From contig WBVU01000005.1 of assembly GCA_009192285.1 (NCBI GenBank), positions 3,180,731-3,244,730 of the forward strand: a stretch of DNA of 64,000 nt, given 5' to 3'. The notes under the pieces are model-generated. The model ran no database searches and had not been told where the DNA came from. It saw only the letters and a program-made list of their open reading frames with translations. The position numbers and the translations under genes are program-made. Source of the DNA: Morchella semilibera. Taxonomy: Eukaryota > Ascomycota > Pezizomycetes > Pezizales > Morchellaceae. The stretch's first letter is position 1. Every line of letters begins with the position of its first letter. Below, piece by piece: positions 26,344-38,200 of the stretch.

Positions 26344-26433
26344 GTACCGGACAATGCAAGTTTTGTCTCTAGCAGTGGTTCTCGCCTAGTACTCGCACCC
26401 ATTGGTGAACCAAAAACCCTTCTTGTCCGGTAC
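26344..26433. repeat. Imperfect inverted repeat related to the neighbouring hairpin
   Basis: GTACCGGACAA at 26344-26354 is inverted at 26423-26433. The reverse complement of the right arm plus its flank (to about 26453) aligns with the arm of the 26110 hairpin at about 22 of 31 positions, starting with the shared TACTCGGG. The two therefore look like diverged members of one short repeat family. Confidence 0.5.
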
Positions 26434-26510
26434 TTTTTGCTCGCCCCGAGTAGCTAGATCATGTTACATGTTGTACAACAATCATGTGAGTGATCAGACG
26501 GAGCGCAGGC

Positions 26511-26537
26511 CGTCCGATGGCTTAATACCCACCGCTG
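26511..26537. mobile_element. Solo terminal repeat of the 29091 MITE family
   Basis: This segment matches the reverse complement of the left end of the element at 29091-29189 at 27 of 30 positions over 26511-26540. It ends CACCGCTG and is followed directly by TACATGTA (26538-26545). The other end of the element is not visible nearby, so this is a remnant. Confidence 0.55.
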
Positions 26538-26788
26538 TACATGTATGCAACCCAACGGGTATGTGTATGTGTGCATGTGTATGTGTGAACGCATGTATAG
26601 GTATGTAGTGGGCTTTGGGGTTAAAAATATGGTCTGCTAGCAGCTATAGCTAACTAAGTAGATGTTTTTGTGAGTTTTTTCAACAAAAAAAGGGGGGGGG
26701 GGGTGGGGTTTGTGCTGGAACGAACGGATATTCGTTTTTATGACCTAAGACGATTCGATTGAGGGTATGCTGCCGGCTGAAGAGGTCC

Positions 26789-26848
26789 CTCTAGTGGGGA
26801 GGCCTCTAGTGGGGAGGCCTCTAGTGGGGAGGCCTCTAGTGGGGAGGC
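26789..26848. repeat. Minisatellite, 15-bp unit x 4
   Basis: Four identical head-to-tail copies of CTCTAGTGGGGAGGC. The lack of divergence suggests recent expansion. Confidence 0.93.
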
Positions 26849-29090
26849 CCCGTGCAGAGATAGAGACATTCACGATCGTTGACGTTGGTTTGGATCTTGT
26901 TAACGGGCTTGAGGTTATTCATTGATTCATCGAATGCTGCTTAATTCCCCCAATTCAATACATGCACGCTCATGTATAAAACAAAAGTAAGTACTAAGAT
27001 ACGTAGTACGTATATATAAATATATATATACTAACGAAAATATTATTTTGTGAAAAAACACATGAAGGGGAGAGAAAAGAAAAAAAAGGAAAAGAAAAGA
27101 AAAGAAAAGAAAAGAAGGTCCACCGGGAGGTCGATCGTTGATGATCGAACGGGTGCTGTGGTGTGTAGAACCGGGCCAAAAGGCACATACGTGTGCATGG
27201 CGCCGGGTATTTTACCAATGATCGAGCAGATCTACTGTACAAGGAGGTCCGGATGGCGAGGGACCGGGGGATCCGTCGGTAGGGGGTGATACAATGCAAT
27301 GGGTGGTCAAGTTGAGTAAGGCATCTCTCCCAAGTTGGGGCTTTTATGTTTCAAGGACTAGCTAGTATAGCTACAGTACTGGAAATGGGCGGAAATTCAC
27401 TACCGTATTCCAGTCATTACGCTAGTGGTTCTGTAAGAATACGGTATTGCTGCGGTATCGATAGGGTATTCCACTGGTTTAAACTGGTATCTTTGGCTGG
27501 ATACGTATACCGTAGCCCCCCACGGTTACATTTTTACCCTCATTCCCGAGACTGTAGCTATGGTGTCGACTATAGATAGTCTGTACGTGTTAGCAGGACC
27601 TTGCATGTATCCTGATGAAAGTTTTCTTCAATTTGACATGCTTTCCGGAGCAGGGAGGCAGGTATATGAGAATATTGACCATCTGTGCGTGAGGCAATCA
27701 GTAGAGGGATATATTTGGGATCCGCCAGCTGGATACTCCTAGCTTCGAATCTCACATATAGGACCAAGGGGGGGGGGGCTGTGAAACTTGAAGAATATCT
27801 GAGGGGATCGTTCGGATGCAATTAGTTAAAATGGCATAGCAGATCAGTTGTGTGGGATAATGAGGGAAGGGGAGGGAAGATACTAATTAACTACTGTCAC
27901 TACATGTACGTACAGAGAACGATCAAACCATTAGCTATTATTAGAATAACTACGTAAGTATACGGGCTCAGTCCTTTTATATATATAGCTCGGCGAGCTC
28001 TCCGTTGATAAAGATCTTCCCAGGTTCTTGACGGCGCATGGGTGCCTTATTCTATCCTCTACGCTAGGGTCAGTCGGTATTGAAGGGTAGTAGGGAGAGA
28101 GGGGGGAAAAACAATTCAAGGCACCAAGCAAAGCGACGATTTAGAGTTTGGTTTATATCCACTGATGTGGGAAGAAGAGAGGAACAAGACTCAGCTTGAA
28201 AATCAAGAGAAAGCCGGAATGATATGCATAAATCTAGAGGGGCGGGAGAAAGGACTAGTCCGTTTATAATACTTATAGCCTTTAACCTGTCCTTTACCAA
28301 TATTCCGTGTCCTTCTAGCTTTGGTTTATATATGTATTTGTGGTCAATGATATTTTTCCATGGGACGGATAACTACATGTACATGTACATATAGTTCCTA
28401 GCTCCATGGGGGGGATGCTTGAGAGGGTTTACAAGAACTACAATTCATTCACCCATGAGCGGTGTGCACATTAATTGTGTTCAACCTGTGCAGGGCAAAT
28501 TATAATTTCATATGGATATTGAGGAAGCGCCAAGAATGCATACCAACCCTAGCCCTATTGAACCCCAGATTTTTTCTCTCACAACACCCCCCCCTGCCTC
28601 CCTTCCCCGCCAAAGAGCTCTGCAGCCTTCTCTTAGCCACTCGGGACGAGCCGAGATGGTATCAGGAGATGCGTCAGAATGACTGGTAATGCCAAGGTTG
28701 CATGAATGTGTTTTCAAGTTGATTCACAAAACTGTGTGGTCATTGTAATTGGGGAGATATGTGCAGAGAACTTTGGCTTTCTTAATTACATGTAGCTTAT
28801 TTGACTTGCAATAGCTTGGTTTGTGTATCAATAAATAATGCAGAGAGATAGAGGGCCCTATATATGTCTTGGCATATAGACAACAGAATAGTGGCACAAC
28901 AATCATTTCCCCTTGACAACATCTTATGATATGTAGATCACAGGACCATCCCCCAATGAATCCACAACGGAATATGACATCGATATTACTTCCTAGGCCT
29001 GCCCAATATTCCAATATAAAGCTCTAAGTGCTGCCGAGTGACATATGATGACCAGCGCTAACCTAACAGCAGCAGGGAGATCTCAAGGTA

Positions 29091-29189
29091 CAGCGGAGGG
29101 TAATAAGTCATCGGACGGAACGCCACTAGAATGCGCGTTTGCAGGCAAAACTGTGGCTAGGTCGTACGATGACTTATTACTCACCGCTG
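29091..29189. mobile_element. 99-bp MITE, Tc1/mariner type
   Basis: The left end CAGCGGAGGGTAATAAGTCA and the right end are inverted over 23 bp with two mismatches, plus a further short match inward. TA flanks both ends (29089-29090 and 29190-29191). There is no coding capacity. Related ends occur at 26511-26537 and, more weakly, at 31324-31333, so it is a dispersed family within this window. Confidence 0.7.
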
Positions 29190-29337
29190 TACACTGGAAT
29201 AGTCAATGAGGAAATTTAAAAGAAATTATAGACAAATAGAAAATAGAAAATAGAAAATAATCAAACGCCTCTCTCCCCCCATTATTTCTAGGAAATTTGA
29301 CTGTAGCGGGTCTAACATCTATAAACACAAGCCCCGC

Positions 29338-30480
29338 TCAACCCAGCTCGCTCGGTCCGGCTGCGGGGCTCGGGGATGGTGCGTATTTTGCTTGATAAGC
29401 GTCCAACTCCTGTGGTTGTATGTATGGTGACATCTGTGGGTGCCCTGGATCAGCGCTCAATTCGACGTGGTTTGGCTTTGGTGAATAGTTGTAATTATTA
29501 TCCATATCATTCATTAGTAGCTGTGGCTGAGGCTGAGGATTGTTATTCTTCCCCTTTCTGTAGAGCAAGAAGGCAAGTACTCCGATCACCGAAAGCGCGA
29601 CGAAGCCAGCTATCGCGATGCCAGCAATAGCACCACTAGAGATTGTAGCTCCACCCCCACCACCACCACCAGCACCGGGAACTGGTGTTGAGGTAAACGA
29701 GGGGCCAGGAGTGATGGTGGGGGAGAGGGGAGCGGTGGAGCTGGAGCCAGATCTAGCGGTCGAGGAGGGACCATTGCTGCTGAAAGTGGTAGTCAAAGAT
29801 GTGATAGTAGCGGTAGGTGTCGGGTCGCTTCCTCCAACGGAATTGCATACTAGCCAAACGTCGTTTGAGTCCGCAGCACTTCTAGTGAGGCAGTAGGGAA
29901 ACGCAGTACTGATACTGTGGTAAACGTTAGTGAATACTGTATAAGATATGGCGGAACAACATTTTGCGGGACCACTTACCACTGGAAGCAATCGGTAAAC
30001 AAGGGACAATTAGCACTGACAGTGTAGTCATAACAAGGCCTAGCTGATGTTGGTGCCGCAGTTTGGATGGTACTGCATATATCATATCAAAAAGGTTAGC
30101 CCACCCCCAACAAAGAATGAAGCTCGAAATACCTACGTTACATAGCAATCAACTGTTTGCGAGACAGTGTAGCATAATTCATCCGCGCGGCAGGTCCCTA
30201 AACGCAACGACTCGAGTTAGTTAATTCTTCGAACTCCGGCTCGCAGGAAGAACTTACATCCACCACCACCACCATCTGGGTTACAGCACCTGCCTGTTGG
30301 GAGGCACCCAAAGTTTCCACACGCAGTTGAACCCGTACCGCATTCTAGCTGTCTCTCTAATAACCCCGAATTGCCCCGGGACGGCATTGAGCCCATCCAA
30401 ATGCCTGCAGCATCGACATTCTGCAGAAGTCCAATCGACACCAAGACAACCAGAAGTCCCAACAACCGGCGAGTGATCAT
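29338..30480 (-). CDS. Cysteine-rich, Ser/Thr-rich single-pass cell-surface protein
   Basis: A type I membrane protein of unknown function. Exons are 30480-30258, 30197-30137, 30072-29980 and 29914-29338, with introns of 60, 64 and 65 nt, giving 317 residues. Residues 1 to about 25 form a signal peptide. The ectodomain has paired cysteines (CGTGSTACGNFGCLPTGRCC, then CRADELCYTVSQTVDCY) and continues to CPLFTDCFQWC and VWLVCNS. A Ser/Thr/Pro-rich stalk (about 155-215) probably carries O-mannose. A glycine run precedes the membrane helix at 221-244, followed by RKGK and a 70-residue Pro/Gln/Asn-rich tail. This layout resembles fungal wall-stress sensors such as Wsc/Mid2, but the cysteine pattern is not a WSC domain. 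It may instead belong to the common lineage-specific families of ascomycete surface proteins. Confidence 0.78.
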
Positions 30481-31323
30481 TGTGGTAATGATTGTGGATT
30501 TTCTTGCTTGCTGATATTTCTTCTACAGCGAGGGGATTTAGGAAAGAGGTGTGAGCAATGAAGTAACGGTGGCCGTAAAATCTCAGTTTGTCCTCCCGTA
30601 AGGAATGCTTGGAGTTTGCTCATCCCTTCCGCCTTAGTCAGTACGACCATGACCCTGCATGTGGCACATATGCATAAACCTAATTTCTTTTTATCAACCT
30701 AAAACTCGCTCGTATCTTGAGGACGAACAGCAAGCCCTCAAATGTTCCAACAAGCGCGCGCCACTAAACTCGATACGACAAGGACAAGCAAGGAGAGCAA
30801 AGGTGACTTTGCCCTTAACCCCTTTAAGAGTTCCAGTATATGTTTCCTTGTGATTTGGAAAATATCACTGAACACAATTGGATCTCAGTTTGTCTCACAT
30901 ACACGTGTAGTGAGGCAGAAATACCCCTTTTATTTGCTTACTCGTTTTGGGTGGTGCCAAGTACTTAAGCTCAGGAATGCTATGATTTACCCTACCCAAT
31001 CAACATCGACATCGACTGCAACTAACCGGGTAATATATCGGTATTTGAATATCACCCATTGGAGGTAGTTGTTATCCTAAATTTAGCTCTTCTCTCACGA
31101 TTCAACATACCTGTGTCAGGATTGGCAGGATTGGGATATAACATTACAGAATTGAACTAGCTAGAGAAAGGGCTCTAGCTCTGCGTTAAACTACATGTAT
31201 GCTCTCGCCTTATCATGACGTTAAAGTCGTTAAAATCTCAATATTCTAATCCTTTCAAATTATGTTAATACATAATTAAGGCCGCAACTAGCCAAGGCCA
31301 TAATAATTAAAGTTAATTGTGTG

Positions 31324-31333
31324 CCCACCGCTG
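31324..31333. mobile_element. Possible remnant end of the 29091 MITE family
   Basis: CCCACCGCTG followed by TACATGT gives 17 bases identical to 26528-26544. The sequence further inward no longer matches, so this may be a decayed end or a coincidence. Confidence 0.35.
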
Positions 31334-32739
31334 TACATGTGTGTAGATAATACTTATAAACTACCATCAAAATAAGATATATTCAAGTATTTACTAGCTA
31401 GCCGCCCCCCACGGGCCCAGCCGGTATATGTATATGGGGTATTTAAGGAATTATTTATACCATATCTGAGGTACAGGTGGCTATCGGAAGAGCTTCTCCA
31501 AATGATCTTGTGCGCCCGAATAGCGCCGTACTCTGTCGGTCTCTAAAACCATGTACAGCCATGTCCTAACTCAGTATGAGATTATTTTCTATCTCTCAGA
31601 CCCTCTCATTTCCATCGTCTGGTTAAAGGCGGAAGGTATGCTTTCCACTGAGCAGGGTCGAGCTTCTGCGGTGAACACGAGAAGAGATATCGCCTTGAAC
31701 CTATATCTATGTCGCTAGGATTAGATCTAAGCGTAGGAACGACACCAGAAATCGAAGCGTAACCAGGAGCTTTGTGAGATACCGATATTTCCCTAATTAT
31801 AGTTATTTGGAGCCTTAAGCACGAAACATGATCTGTATCCCTTTGATCTTTGTCCTGGTCGTACTCTATGATACGGAGTTGTGCATATCAGTAGTGAGAA
31901 TATTCTATGGGGCCGCTGAAAGGATAGTAGTGGGTGCTATAGCCAGTGCACAGACTTGATGGAAATTCAGGGTTCTGCAGAGGCTGGTAGAGCATATCTG
32001 AGGTAGAGGGCTGTTTAAGCATGAGACTGCATACGTGGGGCGTTCGGAGACCGTGGGCGAAAAGGAATAGGTATATATGTATGGAAAATTACATGTATAT
32101 ATATGACGTTATGGCTCTACCAAGCGTACAAGTAGCTACATGTAGTGTGGTCGACCAGGAGGCCAGGTACATGTAAATACATGTATGTACATATACTCAA
32201 AAAATTGGCTGTGCATATGAGATCAAAATTACTATGAGCAGACAAGATCTACACCCTTCAACCAATCGCTAAGTCAATAACCCCTGGCGGAGATAGCCAG
32301 TACTTTAATTCCTGTGGTATAGGAAGTACTTAAGGGCATTCATGGATTTCTGCTGCGGGGGTTGGCCGGGCAGCTCCGTCTGTTGGAACGGCTTGTCTTC
32401 TGTGGTTCGGCGGCTAAAAGGAAGATATGTAGTATCTGTGCACAATAATTAGAACTTGAGTATTGACAGTGCATAACTCGACCAAATAAACGATCATCCA
32501 AGCCACAGTGCTGTTGATTCGCATGATTTAGACTACATTACATGTAACATTAAAAAAAACTCTTTGCTGCTGCTGCACAGACACATGCCTAGAGCTAGCT
32601 GTTCAATCACTGCACCCCTATAACGAAGAGTTATCCATGTCAACCAGATATATCGGCGGAACTTCCCGCCCCATCGATGGGATCATATGCCTTGATTTCA
32701 TTCTATTACGATCTAAGAAATCAATTCTTATCATAACAG

Positions 32740-32939
32740 CTATCGCCCGGCAGGCCGAGACATGGACAAAATCTGGTGCAGTACATATTTGCTGTCTTGG
32801 AATCAATTTCCATCTTGTTGCGGAAGCTTCTATTATAAATGTTACCTATATTAATTCCATACCCGGTATGACATGTGCCTTGTTTGTATAAACTGCATTG
32901 CACTAGATTTTGTCCATGTCTCGGCCTGCCGGACGATAG
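32740..32939. mobile_element. 200-bp element with 41-bp terminal inverted repeats
   Basis: Arms 32740-32780 and 32899-32939 are inverted copies beginning CTATCG and differ at two positions, one C/T and one G/A. The 118-bp interior has no gene. No clear target duplication is seen, so it could be a non-autonomous transposon whose flanks have decayed, or a long hairpin locus. Confidence 0.65.
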
Positions 32940-33766
32940 TAATGGGATCTCACAGATTATGGTAATCTCTGATCGTCGTTGCAACACAAGATCTGTATTC
33001 GCTAGGAAAAACACATCACACATGCACGCACCTGAAAATTCATTCCAAGATAAATCTCTTACTGAGATGGAGCACCGTTATCCCAGGTTGAGTATTACAG
33101 GCAGCCAAATATGGGTACATTGGATTTATAAGGGGAATATGTAATTACCAAGTTTTTGTACAGCGTGTATATACAGGTGTTAATTTATAGCAATACTGCA
33201 TTATTTATACCTACTTAATCCAAAATATCTGGCACCAGGGGAAACCCCAAATAACCGGACTGGCTTTCTTGCGTAACGCTTGGCTAATGCGCGTGGGTCA
33301 CAGTATTCACAACGCCGAGTGATAATCCATGATTAAAACATATCTCAATGGTAGCTGGTAGCTGTTAACCCACTAACCACGCTCGATAATAGTTGATTGA
33401 TTGACTACATGTAGTTACTTATATTTTGACGGTTTGACGGTATTAAGAGTATCCCTCTCCATCTTTACTTTATCTGTGGAGGTGGGATAATGGGGTTTCT
33501 GTGTAAATAAACTGTATTCAACTCTATATAGATTAAATTGAACTCTACCAAAGATAAAGATTTGTTCATAGCACGGCTAGCATTCGAAGCTAACTGCCTC
33601 ACATGGGCCTTCACGTGACTTCAAAATCATGCAAACCCCCACCCCACATTCTCCAGGATATATGAAGCGCTCGATAACAAAAATAATGCATATATCACAA
33701 TTAGATAAGGGTCCGATCATCTCGATTCGAGCTCCTCACATCGATTGGAGTACTTTTATGGAGTGA

Positions 33767-33794
33767 AGTGCTAGTGTATCTAGACACTAGCACT
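33767..33794. repeat. Perfect 11-bp hairpin with 6-nt loop
   Basis: AGTGCTAGTGT and ACACTAGCACT flank the loop ATCTAG. It is not followed by a T run, and no gene end is close. Confidence 0.7.
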
Positions 33795-34167
33795 GGGGGG
33801 CTTATACAGAATGTGCCCCATCGGGTGAACGAGTCGCCCACCGTAAAGGAGATCAATGCACCCCAGCTAAGGCGCATCCATCCTCTGTATTCGGGACAAG
33901 CCTAAGAACATATAGTAAAAAAACCCATAACATGAGTATATATATGTATATAATATAATTGGAACTTTAAGTAAAAACCGAAGCGCTTCGAAGTGTTTCG
34001 GGGGGGAGGGTGACAAAAAGTACATAATGTCATACACGTCGTGGGTAAGTGCTATGGGGGGAGAAAAAGAAAGGAGGGGGAGAAAGAAAAGAAAAGAAAA
34101 GAAAAGAAAAGAAAGACCTTTGGTCACTCTCATAGCAACGATTCGGTAAGATCTACCTCAGTACCGC

Positions 34168-35247
34168 TCAGGTTTTCTCGTAATCCCGGGCTATCCGACC
34201 TTGGTGATCCTTAATTGACACATCAGCGCCCTTTCCCATCAAAACTTCCACCCATTCAGCATTTGCATGCATCACAGCAAGATGAAGGGGGGTTCTCCCG
34301 TCTCTATCCTGGATATTGACATTGAGTTTATAGTCTCCCAACCTCATGGCTGGTAAGAGATGGTGAGACCTCGATACTACCGCATAATGCAGCACAGTCC
34401 GTCCATTATGATCAACACAATTGAGGGCATGCCCCTTCTCTAGTAACAATATCAACGACTCTATAGAATCTGGACTCTTTCCCGCTACGTGCAATGCGGT
34501 TTCTCCGAGTCCATTCCTCAGAGAAACATCTGCCCCCATATCCAGTAACATTTTAACCATCGCCGGATGGGGGACTGTGTGTCTCACAGCTCGATGCAAC
34601 GGCCCATCGCCGTAAAAGTTCTGGTCATGAATGCTTGCCCCGGCCTCTAGAAGCATCTTAACGATCCCCAGATTATCCGGTCTAATTGTAGCACGATATA
34701 GCGGAGTCTCATCGAACCTATCACGGAACGAAACGTTGGCTCCAGACTCTAAAAGAACCTTTACAACCGGCTCATGTTCCTCTGCTGCTAAGTGGAGCGC
34801 TGTCCACCCGCGATACTGGGGGTCTGTGAGGTTGACGTCGACGCCTTTCTGGAGCAGAGTTCGGACCAGACCCACATGACCCCTACTTGCTGCCCAGTGG
34901 AGCGCGGGCATTCCGTTTTTATCTAGGATGGCATGTTGGTGGAGGAGTGGGGTGAGAAGGTTGGAAAGATGACGGCTTGTTTGGAGCAGGCGAAAGATAC
35001 ATAGTGGAGATTCAAGACTCTCTGCTATAAGGAGGAGTATCTCGTTTGGTAGATCGGAAAGTGAAAGGGAGTTTGCCTTTAATCCCTCCTCCGATTCCTG
35101 TTGGGATTGGTATGCAGTGATGGATGGTGGTTGAGGTGACTGTGGCTTCTGCACTTTGGCAAGCCTTCGTACAAGTAGCACCAAAGCCGAAAGCCTTAGC
35201 CTCCATGATTTCCTTGTCTCTGGGTAAGGTTTGCTTCGCTCCGTCAT
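34168..35247 (-). CDS. F-box/ankyrin repeat protein
   Basis: A single-exon gene of 359 residues. After a basic N-terminus, residues about 63-105 read LSDLPNEILLLIAESLESP, an F-box-like start, and continue to about residue 105. Seven ankyrin repeats follow, opening with GMPALHWAA, GWTALHLAA, DETPLYRAT, GDGPLHRAV, GETALHVAG, GRTVLHYAV and GRTPLHLAV, then a half repeat to the stop. In the family the F-box binds Skp1 in an SCF ubiquitin ligase while ankyrins choose the substrate; that role is inference here. Expanded F-box/ankyrin sets are common in several ascomycete lineages. The start ATG is the first in frame, but the first 55 residues are poorly conserved in type, so a later start is possible. 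Neighbours are distant on both sides. Confidence 0.85.
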   Translation of the reverse strand: MTERSKPYPETRKSWRLRLSALVLLVRRLAKVQKPQSPQPPSITAYQSQQESEEGLKANSLSLSDLPNEILLLIAESLESPLCIFRLLQTSRHLSNLLTPLLHQHAILDKNGMPALHWAASRGHVGLVRTLLQKGVDVNLTDPQYRGWTALHLAAEEHEPVVKVLLESGANVSFRDRFDETPLYRATIRPDNLGIVKMLLEAGASIHDQNFYGDGPLHRAVRHTVPHPAMVKMLLDMGADVSLRNGLGETALHVAGKSPDSIESLILLLEKGHALNCVDHNGRTVLHYAVVSRSHHLLPAMRLGDYKLNVNIQDRDGRTPLHLAVMHANAEWVEVLMGKGADVSIKDHQGRIARDYEKT

Positions 35248-38200
35248 TGCTCTTTGTCTCTCTTTTTTCCCCCGTATCTTTCGTCCACCGACTGAGGTGT
35301 CTACCGCCCGGGACCAGAATAACGAAATTTCTATAGGTAGTTGTGTATTTGACGATGTATATGATGATACATCTATCTAGCAGTGTTATGTGTTATGACC
35401 ACGTTATTCAGCCAGAAAAAGAGTACCGAAAATACGTTTTTGAGGTAGGGTAATATCTTGGCAAGACTACAAGACCGTATGCGGATCCTGCATCTGATAT
35501 CGGCCACGCGATATGTACTTAATATATCGGGACTGTAAATTAATTAGTATACTCTATACTGTGAGGACGGAAGCAACACTCTGGCACTGGTTCCAGCGTC
35601 AAAATCAGTTTACTACCTACATGTAATAGCGCTGTCAAGATGTATATCATATACTGAATTGGGGAATCTAGGGCATGCGCATGTGTACATGTACATGTAA
35701 ATGCATACATGTATTAACGTTTGTGAAGTGAGCCGCTATTGCATAAATTAAGTCGTGGGCTTGGCTAGATAAATTCATTTATATACTAAAGACCAGAAAC
35801 GGGGGACTAGAAAATACATCTATGCGCATGTGCCACAAAAAAATTAATTATTACACATTTAAGTACTTTGTACACTTATGTATGCAACATTTCCCACTCT
35901 CAAGATGCCACTAAAGTGATTCGTGTGCTCGATAAAAAGAATATACTTGTACATCCGTGTTGGCACCCCCAGGCCAACTATGAGGGGTCCTTTCTGCTCT
36001 CCAATTCTCCTCTAATCGGGGGCCATAGTCAGAGAAAGCTGCGATACATCTTTTTTTGCGGCCATACCTATTAATTTTTGGGTTATTTGTGGGCTACAAT
36101 TCATGAACAGACTCAATATAAATAGGGTGTCAGGACTTTTCGAACGTGGCTGTACATGTATGTATATGTCTAAAAGTTAGCTGGCCTGTAGCTGACTGAG
36201 ATTAACCTTACTTTTGATACCATTGCTCACTGTTGTTGACTTATGGCATTGCAACGTCATCATCAACATCAGTTACAAGCTTTAATTCTAATTCCCCCCA
36301 CCTAGTCCAAACAACTTCATGAAATTAATTCTTGAGCTATCACCAATGCTTAATTTCTAATTTCCTCTCAGTCGGCGCTTTATCGTCCTAGGGATGACCC
36401 GTTTAAGGTATGTATGCGGTGTGGTACTGCATGCCCTGACATTTCGTCTAATGAGACTGATACCCCTCCTGTTAGACATTAGGACCGTACCAATCCCTGT
36501 CTCACTTACAGATCTCTACCGTATCAAAAAGCAAAGTAACATCCTTTCTGCATTGTATAAGATCTTAAGAGCAATATACTTGGAGTTGAAACTCAAAAAA
36601 TATAGGACTCTAATTCAAAAGGTCATAACATGGATTGAGCGCTCTATCAACCCCTAATTTCAGGCCAGGCCACTGAGCTAGTATTGTCCTCATTGGAAGA
36701 ACTCGATCAAACTAGTACCATATGGTAGGAGATGAGGCTCAGATCATCCCAAGAGTCGCAAAACAAAACACGGGAGGAAAATAACCCGAACGTAAGTGTG
36801 GTGTGACAAAAATGTTCTAGAAAGGTTCTCTTTGTCGAGTGTGCATACCCACGGGTCATTTATGGACCACTTAGCATCGGCCGAGACGCGTACGACTTAC
36901 TTTACGATGCTCCTTGAGTTCAGGTCTCAGCCATAGCCACTAAACCTGACGGAGGTGTTTCCTACATGTACTGGTATCCAATTGAATAAGACAACATATT
37001 TTTCGTTGTGCCGCACCTTGGCGTATACCGCGTGCCACGCCGATGATGTCAAGAGATATACCCGTAGGGAAAATAAGTGAAATAATGTCGTTTTGCTTGC
37101 TTCAATACATGCTATGGTTGGTGGTACATGAGCCTGAGTACTGATCGCGCAACCAAGGGGCCAGTTATAAACATACACAAAACATATCAACACAATTTAG
37201 GCAGGTATCAATATATCTTGCTTCGCACATAAATCATGTTCATGTTAACCAGCCAAAGGTCAACAACAGTAGGTAGTTCGGGCCCTATTATGGGCCTAGA
37301 TCTGCTGGCGTCCTCCTAGCCTGTTGCGGTCCGTGTCTCTGAGGTGCATGTAAGACTTTTTTAATTTTCTCCAAATAAGAACTCCATCCGGGACCCTTTG
37401 GCTTTGATTACGCATGCGTTTAACGATGCCATTTTTGGCGAACCAGCGGGTAGATGGAGACCGCATAGTCCATGGGTCGAAGAAAGGGCCGCATGATACC
37501 CTCTTAACCGCCTGAGAATCAATCTCAAATCACTGACTAATAATGGGGTGATTTGGTTTCCAAAAGCCACATTCTCGAGCTAGTCAGTCTCTGAATATTA
37601 CAAGGACTAGTTGAAAATATAGGCCTGTTTCGTCCCCTCCCCCCCCCAGGAAAACATCACATTACAGGCTGGCTCAAAATTTGGATCGAGAGACACATTG
37701 CTCTATCGATTATAGCCATTGCAATAAGAAAAATGTAGTGAGGAATCAAACTACCCCGATGATTAATGTAGGTACGCATGCACACTAGCAGGAGATGCTG
37801 TGAGGAAGAAAATGTTTCTATCAATCCTCAGTCAAAAAAAGCTTCTATTAACCAGTTTGGCCGTCTTATCTCGTTGGTAGGCAAGAACATACTTATCTCC
37901 GATGGGCTCTTTCAACAAAAATTACTACAAATAATGGCTCGCCGACACACACCTTACGCCATGATATCAATGGTTGCATCTTGCTTCATGGTACCTCACT
38001 CGAATACGCTCGCACGGACACGCGAGTACGGGTAGATTGTAAATCGGCTCACTCATTCAGATATAATTCACATCGACACGATAGATTATCCTTTTAGTTA
38101 CTTGGGGGCCAAAGTTAGCATTACTTCGAGGCGATCGAGGGGGTTGCAAAGGCCTGACAGCCAGCCGGAGGCCTTCGGATAGGGTGGGTAGGGTTGGTAA

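Larger units (their letters stand above)
25494..29337. other. Gene-free region of 3.8 kb with several inverted-repeat elements
   Basis: No supported gene. Features are a perfect 32-bp hairpin, a related imperfect hairpin, a 15-bp minisatellite, a solo terminal repeat and a 99-bp MITE (each listed separately), a GAAAA-rich tract at 27068-27116, poly-G runs near 26690 and 27770, and seven or more TACATGTA copies. Confidence 0.55.
30481..34167. other. Gene-free region of 3.7 kb
   Basis: No gene recognised; open frames lack motifs. It contains the 41-bp inverted repeat element at 32740-32939, a short hairpin at 33767-33794, a possible MITE end at 31324-31333 sharing 17 exact bases with 26528-26544, an AAAAG repeat at 34081-34113, and seven or so TACATGTA palindromes between 31190 and 33415. 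Confidence 0.55.

Noticed and set aside
36394-36657. 87-codon frame considered as a transposase or reverse transcriptase remnant
   Set aside because: No catalytic or family motif could be seen in it or in adjacent frames.
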